From Prostheceraeus crozeri (lineage: Eukaryota; Platyhelminthes; Polycladida; Euryleptidae), in NCBI GenBank assembly GCA_907163375.1, contig CAJQUW010015462.1:186001-250000 (forward strand): a stretch of 64,000 nucleotides of DNA, written 5' to 3'. Numbering within the stretch: position 1 is the stretch's first letter; each line of letters starts with the position of its first letter. The translations under genes were made by a program, and so were the position numbers. The notes beneath the pieces are model-generated. The model was not told the origin of the DNA. It was given only the letters and a program-made list of their open reading frames with translations, and did not search any database. Below are positions 9,853 to 25,144 of this stretch, one piece after another.

Positions 9853-12800
9853 TACACCTAACCTTCCAGTTGCATATTCACTAAATGGACACTGCAAATT
9901 ACTTTCAGTTGTAAATTAAAAATGAATTAATCAGTTTACAGTGCTCGCCGAAAGTCTGATTGTATGCAACTTGAAAAATGACATTTTATGTCTTACTGAC
10001 CCTAATATCTTTGTGACCCAAATGTCGTATGAAGACTATTGAAAAAAAGAACTATCTGTAACAACGTCATTCAAGTGATTTGTCATCTGGTTATTTGTCT
10101 TGAACGTAGCACAAGCGCCTCGAATGATTGATAAAATTGAGGGTTGGATCCTCTTATTTCTGCAATCCAAACACTAGTCATTTTCATACAGACATCCTTA
10201 AGAGAAATCTGTGTCAACTTAGCGACTTTCTTTTTTCATGTCAGCCCCGCGTTCCGTGTTGTCTATTGGGTTTAGACCAGTTGATAACTGTGGTCGCCAG
10301 CCGAGAGCAGAAATTTCATTAATTCCAAACCGTTTCGTTGCAAGTACTGCCCTGTGGTATGGAACCCATCGCGTTGGAAATGTCACGCACGTGAATTTCT
10401 ATGTGCACAGGCCGATGTTATACATATTCTCCATTCATTTATTTTCCCCCGGAAAGTTAAAAGCTTACATAAATTTTCCTGGCCTGAAGACGAATTGTAC
10501 AACTTAATCACACCATACAGCTTTTCCATGCAGTCATTTACCCCTGCCGGGGGGAGTAAATGCATGCACTCATTTTCTGATTTCATGAATTTTATCATGT
10601 GCACTAAACGGTCTAGACAGAAATGCTGACCATCATCGCTCAATGAACCGGTGAATAATTTACATTTACTTAAGAATATAAAGAGGGTGTAATGCTGTCA
10701 ATGATTCAAGAGAGTCAAGTCATTGAATTTACTGATGTTCATGTTAGAGAATACTTGACAAATAAAGCATGTCCAGATGGCGCTTCGAAAGGCGACAAAC
10801 GACGACTGCGGAGCAAAGCTTCGAAGTACTCAATATTCAGCGACCAGCTATGCTATCAAGTGAAGGCGAAATTGGGTTTATTGATTAGTTCAGTAGACTC
10901 TTGCCAAATGTGCTTTCTAATAAATGTGTAAGTGGATGAATAATACCTCAGACTCAATGAGAGCTGTATCAAGAAAGGGGAAAATATAGAGCACAACAAG
11001 ATAGTGAAAAAATCTGAGGGAATATTAGAAATAGGAGAAAATAACAGTATGTTGCAATATTGAACACCAAGTTTCTCCCTGGAAAATGAATAGTGCCATA
11101 TATTTTCCCATCGGAAACTGCATGTGTGTAGGAGAAGGTAGATAGCACAACACTGGGTCAATCTCCTTCAAAATTCCTAAATGCACACCAAAGGATTCTA
11201 AAGCCACAACAAAGTCTACTAACAGTTAGTGATATAGCATGCTCAGATTTTTGGCGAGCACTATATAGATTTGCAAGAAACAAGCATAAGTGTTTGAATA
11301 ATTTCACAGTATGTGTTGCAACTTTTTATGGGTAGCATTTTCTGAATTAAAAACTCGGAATTTTTGGCCGTCCAGATTCAGTTCAAGCATTTTAGATTCT
11401 CTTAAAACACATACCGCGTCACTTACAAATATACTGTGATAGAAATCGAAATAGACAAATAGAACAATTTTAGTATTTTGTATCTAAGATGTTTTATGTA
11501 TAATTTTTCTCAACGCTTCAAAATGAGATTTGTAAGTCTTCTCCGATTACACCAATGCTTGTTTTATGTCGAAAATAACTAAAAATCCTTTTGTTAGTAA
11601 AATGAGGATTAAGAATTTGAGCGCAAATGATCACCAAATTAATTCATCTGCTGAAGGACTAAACTGTTAAAAAAAGAAACCAATAATTCATTGAATTGCT
11701 TTTAGGGTTTAGGGATATTGCGGTTTCAAAACAATTGAATGTAAAACTCAGACACTGAATGAACAAGTCGCAGAAGCCATTAAACATCAAAACTACGCAA
11801 CTGTGAGACAATTGGCATCAAAATTTTAAAAATCCTTCCGGTCACTGAAGCAAGTTAATTGATTACATCCAATTACGACTTAAATTCTAGTTCTTACTTC
11901 TGTGTCATATGTCATCGATCCTCGTAAAAGGAATCACTTTATCTGAGTAGTGTTTTTAGACATCTTCGCATTTCCGTTCAGTCTTGTTTCACCTAGCTTT
12001 CAACCTTGTGTTTTTGATATCCTTAGTGAGAACGAAACACACCGACACAACTGTCGACGTTCCTAATAACACTTTGGGGAGCAATTGCAAACATGGTCAA
12101 CGTGTGACGCAAATTATATCACCTTCATACCTTTGTTGTCATTTCTACAACAAGCTAGAAGACGTTCAGAGTTCAGTGGTTGCTTCTGAAATATCCCCCG
12201 CCTCAAGCGTAGTTCGCGTTGTCAGCTTGTGAGCAGTCATTTGAATTTGGAGTTCCACTTCCTCTGCAATAAGCAAATTGTGTTAGCTAAAGTCTCACAA
12301 ATGAATATCGCATGAAGATTCTAATACTTGCAGAATAACATCAACTTTCCCTAGTGGTTGCCCTTGTGATAATTTGGAATACCATTCGGGACAAGCCGAG
12401 AAAGTCGTGATTTTTGATGAGATATTTGTCTGTAGCATAGATTGGGTCTGCTCTCTAACGTCTGCAATTTACGAGGTGATTCATCACAATTTGAAATTAA
12501 TGATTTGATAGATAGGCCAATTGTGAGCCAATTCCATCACAAACTATATCCTGAAGCGTCAATTCGAAAACCATCATACTCATCTTTGATTTCTTATCTT
12601 TGACAAACTGAGATTTCGTGCACCAGAAATTTTATCGCATTGAGGATACAAGGACGATTAATCACAGTTCAAGAAAATGTATGGAATTACAAGTACCCCG
12701 AGGCGAGGTAAGCATTGTGTATAATATTAAAGTCACTACAATTAATCGTCAACTTTTTAAAATGAATAAATTATATACTTATGACTTTCTTTTATGAGTC

Positions 12801-15800
12801 AATTTCATTGCCAATTAACTTTCAATAACACCTATCAGCCGCAATAAAGTTTACATTCAAGCGTAATTTTTAGTCTATTGAGCATTAATTTTCTTCTTTT
12901 TTTATTTTATTTTTGAAAATGCTTATTGTGATTATTTTTGCGCACATGTCAATATTTTGTCAATTTCAGCATCTCATCGTGAGTTTAAGTTAATTTGATC
13001 AACTCATTTCAGATATTATATTTGTTATATGACGCACTTAGGTGATTTTTTTCTAAATATGCAACAATCATTCTATTGGATCACATTTGATTGTTTCAAC
13101 AAGACTATGTCGGTAATTTGATTGTATCTAATTGAAAAATGAATCTCATTAGAAAAATCAAATATTGTTATGTCAGAAATGTGACAGGCATATATTCCTC
13201 ATCAAGTCCAAATATAATTACAAATTTAAGCCACAAGCAGAATGAATTAATTGTATACCATAAAGCCGCTATATCTACAGCCTAAATATGAGCTTACTGT
13301 AGTAAAGGTATTGATTATTATCTAAGTCATTGAGCTTTCTTGACAATCCCTGTCTGGAATGGAGAAGATTATCTATTTATAATCCAAATTCATCATGTAT
13401 TTGTGGAAATTCTAAATTCGAAGCATCTTATCGACAAAGATAAAGGGAAATGAATACGCTTGAAATTGTCTGAAAGAAGTTATGAGCAATGTGTCAAGCA
13501 ATTCATGTTGATGGACTGTCAAGCGGGCATTTTGGACAAAAATCCTGATGGTGGCTAATAGGTGGAGCCATTTTACAATCAAACCACTTTAATCTTTGAG
13601 TACTTTTTGATTTTGTCATTTTGATTTAATTTTTATATTGCATATAAATCATCCAATATTATAACATTTCTGGAATGGTGAAACATGTTATTACATAACA
13701 TGATTATTACAATGCAAGATTCATTCATAGCCTGTTTATCGTATCCAACATGAAAATATCATAATAACATTAAAAATTGATAGTGAATATCTTAAAAGTC
13801 ATGAAAGTATCGAAAATTACATAATTTAATTCGATAAATCAATTCAATTTGTTCGGTTGTCATTCTATAAATTTCTTTGAGAATGATGGACACAAGTTGT
13901 GGTTCACCAATTATGCTGAATAATTTGATTTTTCCAAAAGATCGACCAGATTTTTATATCCAACAGATAAAATAGGTTAGACAACTTCGTCTGAATACAC
14001 AATACATCTGTTTGAAATGTTGCTCTCAGAACATCTTGGCAATATTTAGAGGAGAATATATATAATTACAACAAATACCTAGGCCGCTAGTTGATGGGTC
14101 ATTGCCTACCTACTAATTTATGTCAACGAAGCACAATTATACAGCATGTAGTGTAACTTCATGCAGTAGAATCAGTGGATGGTTTATATACTGTAACGAG
14201 TAATTTGTTATTTTCATCTGATACGAATAGAAGACTTTGCAAATGTATAGCGTGAAGCGGCTAGATTTAAGTCTGAATCCTGGAGACGATCAAACAATCG
14301 TACAAATAATTATCAACAACGAAATGAATAATTTATCTTCTTATATTATTTACATATATTGTCTCAACAGCAGTAGGGATTGCTACTTTTAGCTAGCGTC
14401 TTATAGAAGTAAAGCACCGATTATAGTGCATAGATCACACACACTGAATGGTTTTCAATGCGACTCTTCTCACCCTTGGTGTCAAGTCTTTCTGGAGTTG
14501 AAGAATATTCTCACACTGGTAGCTGTCACAAGAATATTGTCACTAACCTTTTACAAAGCGCAGTTTAGTTTCTCTCCTATATGAAGAAGTAATTCTCAAA
14601 ATTCGGGCTATTGCTCGGATTAGAAATTTTAGAATTTAAAGTTTAAGCTTAGCAAAATTCTAATTTGATCAGAAAGTAAACTACTTAATAGATATCAATG
14701 AACTTTCTTCTTGGACTTTTGTTGGACGGCACCAACTTCTTTCAAACATTTTTACTGTCGCTTTTCAGCTTTGTTTTGTCCCATTTTTCATGAGAACCTG
14801 AACATTTTTTCGAAAATTCAAAATAAGTTAGAAAAAGAATTCACCAAAGATTTCAAGAAAAGTTAAGAGACAATTGCCTCTCAAGTAACCATGACTAGGA
14901 TAATTGCACTAATTTCCTGAGTATACCAAAATAAATAGAGACTGTCTGATGTGAAAATATGCTATGTGGTGTAAATGTACAGCGAGTGCTACCATTTAGG
15001 GAGCTTCATCTTTTTTACTATATTTTTTTAAACTAAAAGTCCTCAGAGTTCAGTTTTATAACAGGTTGCCAATTAGTCTAAGAGATATGTAGAACATTGA
15101 AAGGGAGACAGCGACAAGAATCCTCTGAAAAATTTTGAAAAGCAAAAGTCATTTAGTCAGATAATTAAAAGCAGCAGGAAAGGCTGTCTATTTGAAATGA
15201 AGTTTAGAAAGCTTCCATCAGTAGGGTAAGTTGATTGCGCTTTCTAGTGTTGCTTTGCTAAAACTAGTGCAATATATGGATGTGCTATATTAAATGCAAT
15301 TTTCATTTTATTGAGATTTGGAAGGATTACGCGATCTCCATAGAGACGCAACACATTTAATTTTGTCCTAGTTGATATTTTATTTAGATCTCTCACTACA
15401 TTGATCAGCAACTCTCTGAAAATGATCAGCTAATTTCGCACTCTCACAATCAACATTTTCTGACAAGGAATTACTCCATCAGACAGTAGTGATGGTCAAA
15501 AGCTAGGAAGTTTAAGTAGAGACCAATTTCCTATTCATACATGTAGATGAAACATGAAACTAAAATGATCACATTGCAAATAATTTTATTCACGCTTGCA
15601 TATAATCGTAATTACGAAGAAAATTATATCCGCTACCTTTACACGTGGAAAATTATGTTTGCAAATTATTATTGCAGAAAATTATGTTTAACAGATTCAC
15701 CGATAAAAGTTTCCATACGAAAGAATAGATCTATAAATATACAGCATTCTATACGTTTGGTGCAGGGTTTTGAGTGCATCCAGCATGCAATAAATCGTTT

Positions 15801-18800
15801 ATTTCCCCGTGTCGGTTTCAAGTAGTTTTCATGGATTTGAAATTTATCAGATCTATCCAAAAGCTAGGCAAAAACACTAAATTGATCTGAAATGTGTATC
15901 AACATATGAACTGAAAATATAGAGCTCTTATCAGAAACTCTTGTAACAATTCAGGTTCAGATTTTCACGTCTGCATGGCATTAAGACGCAGTGTAACATT
16001 TGGCTCCTTTTCTGAAATGGATAGTGATTTCTCAAATGATCGATGATTATTGTTGACTCAATATTGAGACAATATTTGATATCTGGTGCTTTTGATAAAA
16101 AAGCTTCTTGGCTAAGCATTAATAAAGCCTCTCTTTGTTTTATTTGCTTGATAATGAAAACTCCAAAATTCAGAAAAAATACTGAAAAGGAATAGTTGTG
16201 CTGTAACAGTAGCCTTAATCTTTTCTTTTTACCACTTCATCTGCCAAAGCTGTTCATTTTTATTTCGTTGCCACAAGAAATCCAGTGGTGGTTGATATTT
16301 CACAGGATTTGTCATGTCTACATTTCAAATCCGATAATTCAAACAAAATTGAAGTTCACATCTCGATTTGTTTAGCAAGATGAAATCCGAGGACATTTCG
16401 TCTTTTATCTTGCCAAGGACGCCGTGCGGTATATTTTAATTATCCTCAAAATTTGATTCTTTGTATTCAAGAATGAGGAAATCTAAATTACTAGAATGAC
16501 ATTTATTGTTGTGGGATAGGCAAATATCATACTTCCCATCAATTTCTCCGCATTTATATGCAAAAGTGGTTGAATAAAAATTATGTCAGTGTATTGAATA
16601 AATGAAACGGTCATTTTCAAAGTGAAGGTCTGCTTTATAGTGTTCCCTTTAGACTATTTAGTAAATGTTTGAATGAAATCTAAGAAATCCTGGCGCCATT
16701 AGATTGGTTATTTCCGAATTGTGCTCAATAGAGAAATGGCTGGAACATTTGACAGCCGTAGTTAAATTCAATCTCCCAGATGAATAACATTATGGATTCA
16801 TGTTTTGGTAAATGAATCCTTAAGGTCAGTAAAGTGATACGGGATATTTATCAATAAACCTGTGATTGTGATTCAGATTCTTTTACAGATGTATTTTCAT
16901 CATGCGCGCGGTGAGATATGATGGAACTCTCCTGCCTTGTTCACAGTTAGTGCATGAAGTTATTTATTATTTTTGGCAGTGACTTCAAAGGAAAGATGAC
17001 TACAGCTGAGATTTCATTTGAAAATATTCGTTTGAAATTATTGCCAAAATGCAGATGCGTCGAATTATCTGTCTTGTTTGATTGTGATAGCGGCCGTGAG
17101 GATACAAAATTTGTTAACTTATTCTCGATTTTAATGACCGATGCTTAACCTAGTTTGTGTAATTGAAAGTTGTCATATTAAAGGAAGTTAGAACAAGAGC
17201 CTCAGGCCTATATTTGCGAATTTATAAAGATTTTTCAGTTTCGGAATGATATTCTATCCCGGGGTACCTTCAGGTGTTCCGGAAACAACAAATCACAGGA
17301 ACCTGAGACCTAGGCTGCATCGATTGCAGAGAAGGACCATCAATGCGATCAACGGAAAGAACTTTATCCATCGAATGATTCACAGTACTACGACTTCTTG
17401 TAACTCTTAACTTCTCATCTTCATCCTTGAATGTTTGTTATCGTTATGCGCCTGTCATTTCGAAATATATCATATTATTATTGTTGAATAGGATGCAATC
17501 TTCAGATAGACAATCAACCTGACCAGCACGAGTTATCATCAAATAAATTATTATAGTATTAATGAAGCACACCGTATTACATACCACTGTATTTTTTACG
17601 TATTTGGCTCATACTATACCAAACACTGTCTTGTATATCCATTTTAATCAATGTATATGTAGGCCTACGCCTATACATGTAAACCTTTAAAGAGAAAAAT
17701 CTTTTCCCTTATACCATCAGACACTTACTTAGCAAAATGTTTGAGAAATCATCAACTTTAAAAAGTTGCTGATGTTCAAGTACATTTCGTTAATCGTAGA
17801 AATACCCATTTCGTCAAAACGTACTCATAGTCTCACAACAATATCTGTAAATGATGTACGGGGTCTAAACTAATCAGACAGCACATTGCAATTTAGTTTT
17901 TATAGAAATATGATTGGACTTGATTACATGTCTAGGAGGATATTGATATCTTCAATTTAAGTTACATAATATAACAGCTATATTTGTCCTCTCTGACTGA
18001 ATGTATTAAAAGTTGAACAAAACCGTTGATGTAGGAAACTTAGCTTCTCCATGGCAATACGGATAACCTCTAACATTTTCTCTAAATGAAAGAGGAAGTT
18101 CAAGTGTGCTAACAAAATGGGGGAATAATCCTATGCTAGCGGTGAGACTATGCCTCACCGTTAGACTATATATTCACAACGTTCTTAAAGAGAAAAAATC
18201 TGAACATTTATAGGATGCTGACTTAGAGGATCTCCATCCATTATTCAGGATAATGCTTGGTACACGAAATTGCTGAAACGACTACAATTACGCATGTGTA
18301 CTACAACAAGAACTTTATTGAAGAAACACGGGTATGTTTGCTAAAACAAGCTGACCGTGGCATGCATTGTATTGAGCAACTGTATTATTTGACGGCATAG
18401 AGTGCTGGTTTTAGTGGATTGGTGTTTGATTGACATGGCGATTTCTAGGTTCAGCAACTATCATTATATTGTATTATTATACATCAAAATTTCACATGCA
18501 CTATTATATTTGCGCAATATTATGCTCCTCGCCGCTTAGTCCATAGCCAAATAAGAAAATAATTTTGACTGTGACAGGAAGATATTAGTCATACAAGTGT
18601 GTGTATGAATTAATTGCTTACAAAATATGAATTAGCACAAAATGTTGTTTCACAAACAAAGTTATTTACTGCTTGATCACATCAGCAGATTTATCATGCA
18701 CATGCACATTTGTGTGATCAAGTTCATCCTATTAAGGTTAATCAAAAGATCACACGATCAAAAAGGAAAACATACGAGCGTATGCAATCATGTCGTTGGC

Positions 18801-20558
18801 ATAGAGAAAAACATCGCATCTGCCATTTACCTCAGTCGGAGACAAAAAGATCTTGAGCTCTTATCCTTAATACAAGGCTAAATAACGGTTCATATATATA
18901 ATATATAATAAGACCGAAGTTTATTTTATGGCCTATCTAAAGGACCAAGGTTTTAAAAGTACCTGTCGCCGATTCAGGTCAATTTAAGAGATACGATGGG
19001 ACACTGACATGCTATTTCAAGTACACTGAAACATCCTGATTGTTTGTTAGTCTAAGTTGAGCTTTAGTTTGTTTATAGCAAGACTAAGCAAATTTCAAGG
19101 GCTTGGCCTCTATGAAATTGATAACAGGTCTATGTTGTTAAATACAAATTAGCTGCTTTAAATACACATGAATTATTAATTTTTGCCTGCACAGGCTATA
19201 TAAAACATCCGTACATCAGAAATTGATCAGGAATTTTTTCCTTTCCATCGTTCCACAACTCTCTCAAGCAGAATTTAGAAACAACATTTAGCCTTCACAG
19301 CCCAATAACATTTGCTCAGTAAAAATTCCTCATTTTATGAAATCTGCTTGTTAGTCAATTTACCAATTCAACACATAATCAAGCATTCTGTCGAAGGGAA
19401 GAATGGTCACTTATGAAATGCTAATGAAAATGTTACGAAACAGTTTCCGAATGCAAGTCTATTGAATTTCATTTCAAATATAAATTGACAAAGCAAGCAG
19501 AGAAAATTGCTTTTGGAAATTAGTTCATTGCGCCTTTGTTTTGGATTGCATCCATGAAGCAAAATGTAGATTTTATGCAGATGAAAAGTATTTTCAATTA
19601 TAATCAAATTTTAATCCAACTATGACCATCGCTTTTCGACATTGAGTTCACACTGATGCGGAATTGGTGCTTGTCCAGTGGCGCTTTTGCTGTTCCATAT
19701 TATCGTCTCAATGTTGTTAGTCAATGATTAAAATCTTATTTATAGGTTGATTATTTAAAATTAAGACATTGAAATTATTTACAAGGTTGATTTATTATGA
19801 TAAGTTACGACAAGATCATTTTTGCAACAAGAATTATGTTAAATCATCATTGCTTTGTCTTGACCTGCGCAGTGATCTTGTTGTATAGAGTTTTCTCTTC
19901 GTCCATAGAATGACAGTTCAATTCTTCGTTGGACTGAACGAAGCGTTTGGTGGCCAGAATAAGTTTTAATTGGTATATTTCAAGCTCATTTTGTTATTAT
20001 CAGCTTATATCAGTACTTCAAGCTTGAATTGGTATTTTTCGCTGAATAAAGTAAATCAAGAATTTTCTATTAGCGAAACATTGGAAGCTTTCATGAATAT
20101 TGAAATGTGCTTGCTGCACAATTCTGCAGCGATATAATAATTATTAAAGATTTTGGATTAAAAATTTGAATGGCAATAAAATAATTCATTTCTCTTCAAG
20201 AAATATATTGTATTAGTCGAATGAAGTTTGCACTCAAATTTCTAGCTTCAAATTAGATGATGACATCTCATTATTCCAAATCTATATGGAATCCTACAAA
20301 AAAGTGTTCTACTGATTTTTAGTGCTTTTGACATACTGTACTTAAAAGAAAAGGCAGTTGTTACCCTTAGAAAATTGTTCAAATTAGCAGAAGAATTTGT
20401 GAGAAATATTGAACATTAAGCTTTCATTCGCAGAGCACATGTGTGTTTTGACAGACTTGCGTCGCGTCACACTTCTGCATAACATTTCACGTGCATCTGA
20501 TAAATAGTGCTCATGACCTTTTGAATTTAAAACGTGAACATTTTGTACCTAATGCTAC
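9853..20558. other. Long AT-rich non-coding stretch
   Basis: Over 10 kb contain no reading frame with recognisable homology, no terminal-repeat element and no RNA gene that I can support. Overlapping short frames at 10128-10643 on both strands look compositional. A small hairpin occurs at 18136-18164, with arms CTAGCGGTGAG and CTCACCGTTAG. Confidence 0.6.
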
Positions 20559-21280
20559 TCCGGCAGCCACAACGAGTTTCTGAAGGGAACAAGGCCGAAA
20601 ATGAAACTTTCACAGAATGATGTACACCGTATATGTCTACTACGAATCTGCACGTCTGCCGAATTCTAGTGAGTTCCTCTTCTTGTCAGAAGGGATCAAA
20701 GAAAAACACATGTAAATCCAATGGGACGCAGATTGCAGTTTTTTTGGCTAAAATGAAATTTTCTATGTTTTCTCTGATTAAACGAAGAGCACAAAGCCCA
20801 GAGTCATAATTTTTGTCATGGAATGTCTTCAGGTCATTTCCTTTCATGTTCATGCACCCCTGTCAGTAAAGCTAAACACATTTAGATTTGGCGAGTTTCT
20901 TATTGTCGGCAAACGCAAACATTTTTAGCAACTTTATACACATTCAACCACATCTCACATGCATTGCCGATCAGAAGCATGATAATAGCACATGTACATC
21001 ATAGGTAATTACCTGAAGACATTCCATGTCAAAAATTATGACTCTAGACTTATTACTTTTCAGTTGATGAGAGAAAAAATAGAAAATTTCATTTTAACCA
21101 AAAACTTCAATCTGCGTGCCGTTGCATTTACGTGTTTCTCTTTGACCCTGCCTGACAAGAAGAGGAACTCACTAGAGCTCGGCGGACTTGCAGATTCGGA
21201 GTAGACATAGGGAGTACATCATTTTGTGATAGTCTCATTTTCGGCCTCGTTCCCTACAGAAACTCGTTCTGGCTGCCGGA
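20559..21280. mobile_element. Foldback (long inverted repeat) element, 722 bp
   Basis: The left arm at about 20559-20857 and the right arm at about 20988-21280 are inverted copies of each other over ~295 bp, separated by a ~130 bp loop. The outer ends are TCCGGCAGCC and GGCTGCCGGA. Matching internal words include GACAAGAAGAGGAACTCACT (right arm) with its complement in the left arm, and GACATTCCATG with CATGGAATGTC. The arms have many substitutions and small indels, so the copy is not recent. No transposase frame fits inside, so it is non-autonomous. No unambiguous target duplication was seen, only a possible CTA. A related solitary arm lies at 2251-2432. Confidence 0.9.
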
Positions 21281-21863
21281 CTATAAAGACATTGAAAGCA
21301 AGGCAAAACGTCTGGTAATTTAGTGATGTCTTCTGTTTACATCCATGAGCAATTTTGAATCTACGAACAAGAAGGCCAAATATATACTGGAGGCGCTTCG
21401 ATTTATAGTTTCAAAGAACTTGTATGACAAAGTAATTCAAGCGAGTATTCCCAGATAACCGTGGAAATTCTGTGAAGGAAGGATGATTTGATAACGTGTG
21501 ATAGATGGGTCTATTCGACGAGTCAATAGCAAGAAACGTTGAGTTAGTCTTTCAGTTCTGTAAATTCGTGGTTTAATGGGCATTAAGGAATGACAGTAGA
21601 TTTTGCAATTTGACTCGCAACAGTTAATTAGCGGCTGATGCGCTGTCCATGCAGCATCATGATGCGTTACTGTGTGCGTGCATTGCATAGTGAATGTTCG
21701 CATTGAGCAGTTAAACGAAAAGAGGCGACGCCGGAAGAATTTTTGAAGAGGTTGTTCCCACGCGATGAATAATTTGGCTGTGGCTCGGATGTCATATCCA
21801 GAGGTGTCACAAATCCTTATTACTCTATTTACGCTAATGCTGAGACAATGGGTGCCAAGTAGC
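21281..21863. other. Unassigned sequence left of the hAT element
   Basis: A minus-strand frame stays open for ~140 codons here (21437 to the hAT junction), and its only upstream ATG lies inside the hAT terminus. I do not recognise the translation. It may be chance or decayed coding matter. Before the hAT insertion this sequence was contiguous with 25220 onward. Confidence 0.4.
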
Positions 21864-24015
21864 CAGTGGTGGCGCCAGGGTCCTAGAGCTGGGGGGTCCA
21901 TGGAAGCGTTGTGCCGACGGTTTCAACCGAGGTGCCGACAGGCTATAACGGCTAATTGTTGTAATCTATGAACAGCTATGCCTACTTGTGGGCTATACAT
22001 GCACATGTCAATTGTGCAATTGAGTTGTTAATGTGCAATTTTTGCACACACAAAAAATTGTGCAATCGATGCACTCTTTGTTATGCACTTACACATATGT
22101 CCGATTTTTTCTTTCAGACAATTTACATGTTAACTGTCACCAAAAATGTGTTCCTATATCTGAGATTTATTTAATTATTAATAGCGAGTATATCTATGAT
22201 TTTCTTTCAAAATCTTACGTGATGCATGTATGTTAACTTTGAGAAATTTGAAACAAATGCCTGTTGGCTTACCTCGTGTACATTGCATAAGAGCAGGTAG
22301 CAAGTTTTGTAACGGTTTGTTAAATTTCTTCTTGCGGGAACAATTAAAGTTCGCAAATAAGTAGCTATGAACTGAAAGCATCTTCGCGCCCCTGGTACGA
22401 ACGAGTGTGTGTAAAAATACGGATATGCTTTGACTCATGTAGCGTGCGTGATGATGACCTTCATCATGCACTCTATTTTCTAGGAGTTCTCGACTACACC
22501 ATAAAAACTATCAACTATGTTAATCGATTTAATGTTAGGGAATACATGCAACTCAAATAATCAGAGCCTATGTAGGAACTTCATGCATTTTTTTCCAAAT
22601 TTAATTTGAGAAAAAGGTATATAGAGAAAATATTTGAACTTTTTATGTACAAATGGTGAGGACAAGGAACTGCCCCATGCATACATGTATGTCATAAAAC
22701 TTCGAAAGACATGGGATGTACACATGTACTTTTCCTAACGTGTTAGGACACGATTTTCAAGAAACAATATCATTTATGTACAAAAGCAAATGAATAGAGC
22801 TTGCAAGTTATAACTTCGTTTAAATCAGTATTGGGCCTACATTTACAAAATATACGAGCAAAAACTGAAATGAGATAGGTCTGCAAAAGTAATTGCTATT
22901 CGTGATGCTATTTTATACATAAACAGAGAAAATAACACTAAGGACAATGATCAATGCCGTCCTTTTTTCTTGATAGTAATCGCATCATACTTTTTGCCTC
23001 AATATCAATATCGTCTTGTTGAGCATTGTAAATTTCTCCGAAGGTTCGGATGATATCCTACTTTAAAAAAAGCTTTGCTTCCAGGGGTCAGTGCCGATAT
23101 ACCTTTCATGATAACCTTATTTTCCTCGTAAAATCATCGGTTCATCTCGTTCATGCAAAGATCAATTATCGGATAAAATACTTGTGTGCGGAAATCAATA
23201 ATGGAAGAGGATCCTAGCGAAGACATAACTACACTGTCTTTTAAACATTTCGAATGTTTTCTAATTATTTTTCTAGTGCTTGCTTTTTTCAAGAACAAGC
23301 ATCACAAAGCCCGTCTGTTTGGTTTGTTTCATAACTCCTTGGCCTGGCTAAGTTGAACCCGGAGAAAGTTTAACCTTATTATCTAGACTCCTACAAATTG
23401 AATAAGAAATATTTCGATTATATAAAAAGTGAAATTTAGACATAGGCATACTAAATGTGCATTTATGTCCAATTGCATGCAAATTATGTATACTGCATTA
23501 TTATGACTATCACTTAGGAACTACAACCTTGCGCTTAACTACAAAGCATTTTGTATGACTGACCATTTGACTGCATGGGATGCAGACTATTTGCCTACAC
23601 AGATGCTATGGTTATATCACTACCCATACTGTAGGTTACACTGCATGTACACTATATATCTGAATGTATGTGACTTCTGTATTTCGCAATAGTAAAAGGG
23701 ATTTTCAGTCAAAAAGATGCAAATTTTTCTTGAGTACTTTCAAAGTATATTTGTAATTATTAAAGCCTATCTTAACTACTTCCAAGATGAGACTTGCCAA
23801 GATCTCATGTTTGAAGCTGCTGTCGAATCGATTGCAATTTTAAACTTCCGTCTCCACTTTCAGGCCGGTCCCTCTCAGATTGTCAAAGTTGTTGCTTTCG
23901 ACACTACACCCAGACAGGTCATTCAAACGAAGTAGGGGAGGAAATCTTAATTTCTATTAAAACATACTGTAAGTGGTGGCCAGCCGTCACTGGGGTGTCC
24001 CTACTTCTCATGGCC

Positions 24016-24231
24016 AAGTCAGTGGTACATCTATGCCTTCATTTTTTCCTTCGACTGCTTCACTCAGCGGAAAAATTCCACATTCTCGCCAAAGTCAACC
24101 ACCTGGGATGATGTCCCAGTAGCGAGGGCCGACACGTCGAAGTTAGTCGGAACTGCTTCCAGAAACGACGCAGCGACCAGGCACTAGAGTCGCTGAGGAG
24201 GTTTCTCCATACCTTACTGTACCACTGACTT
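24016..24231. repeat. 13-bp inverted repeat pair within the hAT interior
   Basis: AAGTCAGTGGTAC (24016-24028) and GTACCACTGACTT (24219-24231) are perfect inverted repeats enclosing a more GC-rich 190 bp. No direct repeat flanks them, so a nested insertion is not supported. Confidence 0.45.
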
Positions 24232-25144
24232 TGAAAGTAAAGCATCAATTCATAATTTGACATTCTGTGTAGCAGATTGACTTACCGTTTGAACTACTCG
24301 ACAACGCGAACAACAGGCGTTCTATTGACTGTTGAATCAGTCGTGCGACTTCAGAAATGGTGCAGATGTGGCGTTTCGTTTTCCTTTAAACATCCAAATG
24401 AAAGCAAATCACATGACTGTAGCATATTTGGACCATCTCATTGGTAAAATAGCAAGATCATCGCACGATATGGTCTACGCTCGCGCAAAATTTGATCGAT
24501 CACACCACTACCGAAATCTGAATTAGCTCCTTGTCTCTCAAGATAGACGATCTGTTGATTGATTGTATTAGCAGGTGGAAATCTCTAGTAGAAAATCGCT
24601 TATCTATTATCCTATTTCATCCTCATCATTCAAAAAATCCACTGAGAAATCAGTTATAATGCTACATGTTAATAGGTAGCAAATCTATTAGATAAAATAC
24701 TCTGGTATATTCTGAACACGGCAAAATCATCAAAAATGACAATTGCTCCTTCATATTGTCAGCTGCTCTAATTATTCAGTAAAGTTATGTCTCAGAATAA
24801 GATCTCAGAAACGTGATACCGAACCTTAACAAGACGATAACAAACTTTTATCTTGTGTTTAATGATCTATTATAGTTGTGCACGTGTCAACAATTATCAA
24901 ATAACAAAAAACTCGACACAGAGAAAATCTCTTCCCTATACAATCTTGCTACCGCTCAACAGGATAAAGAGATAACGTTGTAAACAAAAATGCTTGTAGT
25001 AATGTTGCTGACTTGGCTAGCAATCCCATCAATATCTAATGCAACGATTCGTAACTGTACTCTCTATTATTGTAATGCAAAATATAGGTGCTGGAGGCCG
25101 ACTGCCGACAAAATATAATCCGGGTGCCGACAGTGGCCCTGCCG

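Noticed and set aside
10128-10643. Overlapping frames of 64 to 91 codons on both strands
   Set aside because: Length is within chance for AT-rich DNA and the translations resemble nothing known.
21437-21901. 154-codon minus-strand frame
   Set aside because: Its ATG lies inside the hAT terminus, so the frame is a junction artefact; the remaining ~140 codons have no recognised homology, though they are longer than usual.
22178-22500. Minus-strand open segment ending at GAG|GTAAGC inside the hAT element
   Set aside because: No ATG at its start and no resemblance to hAT transposase; kept only as a possible captured exon.
24016-24231. Possible nested MITE
   Set aside because: The 13-bp inverted repeats lack any flanking target duplication.
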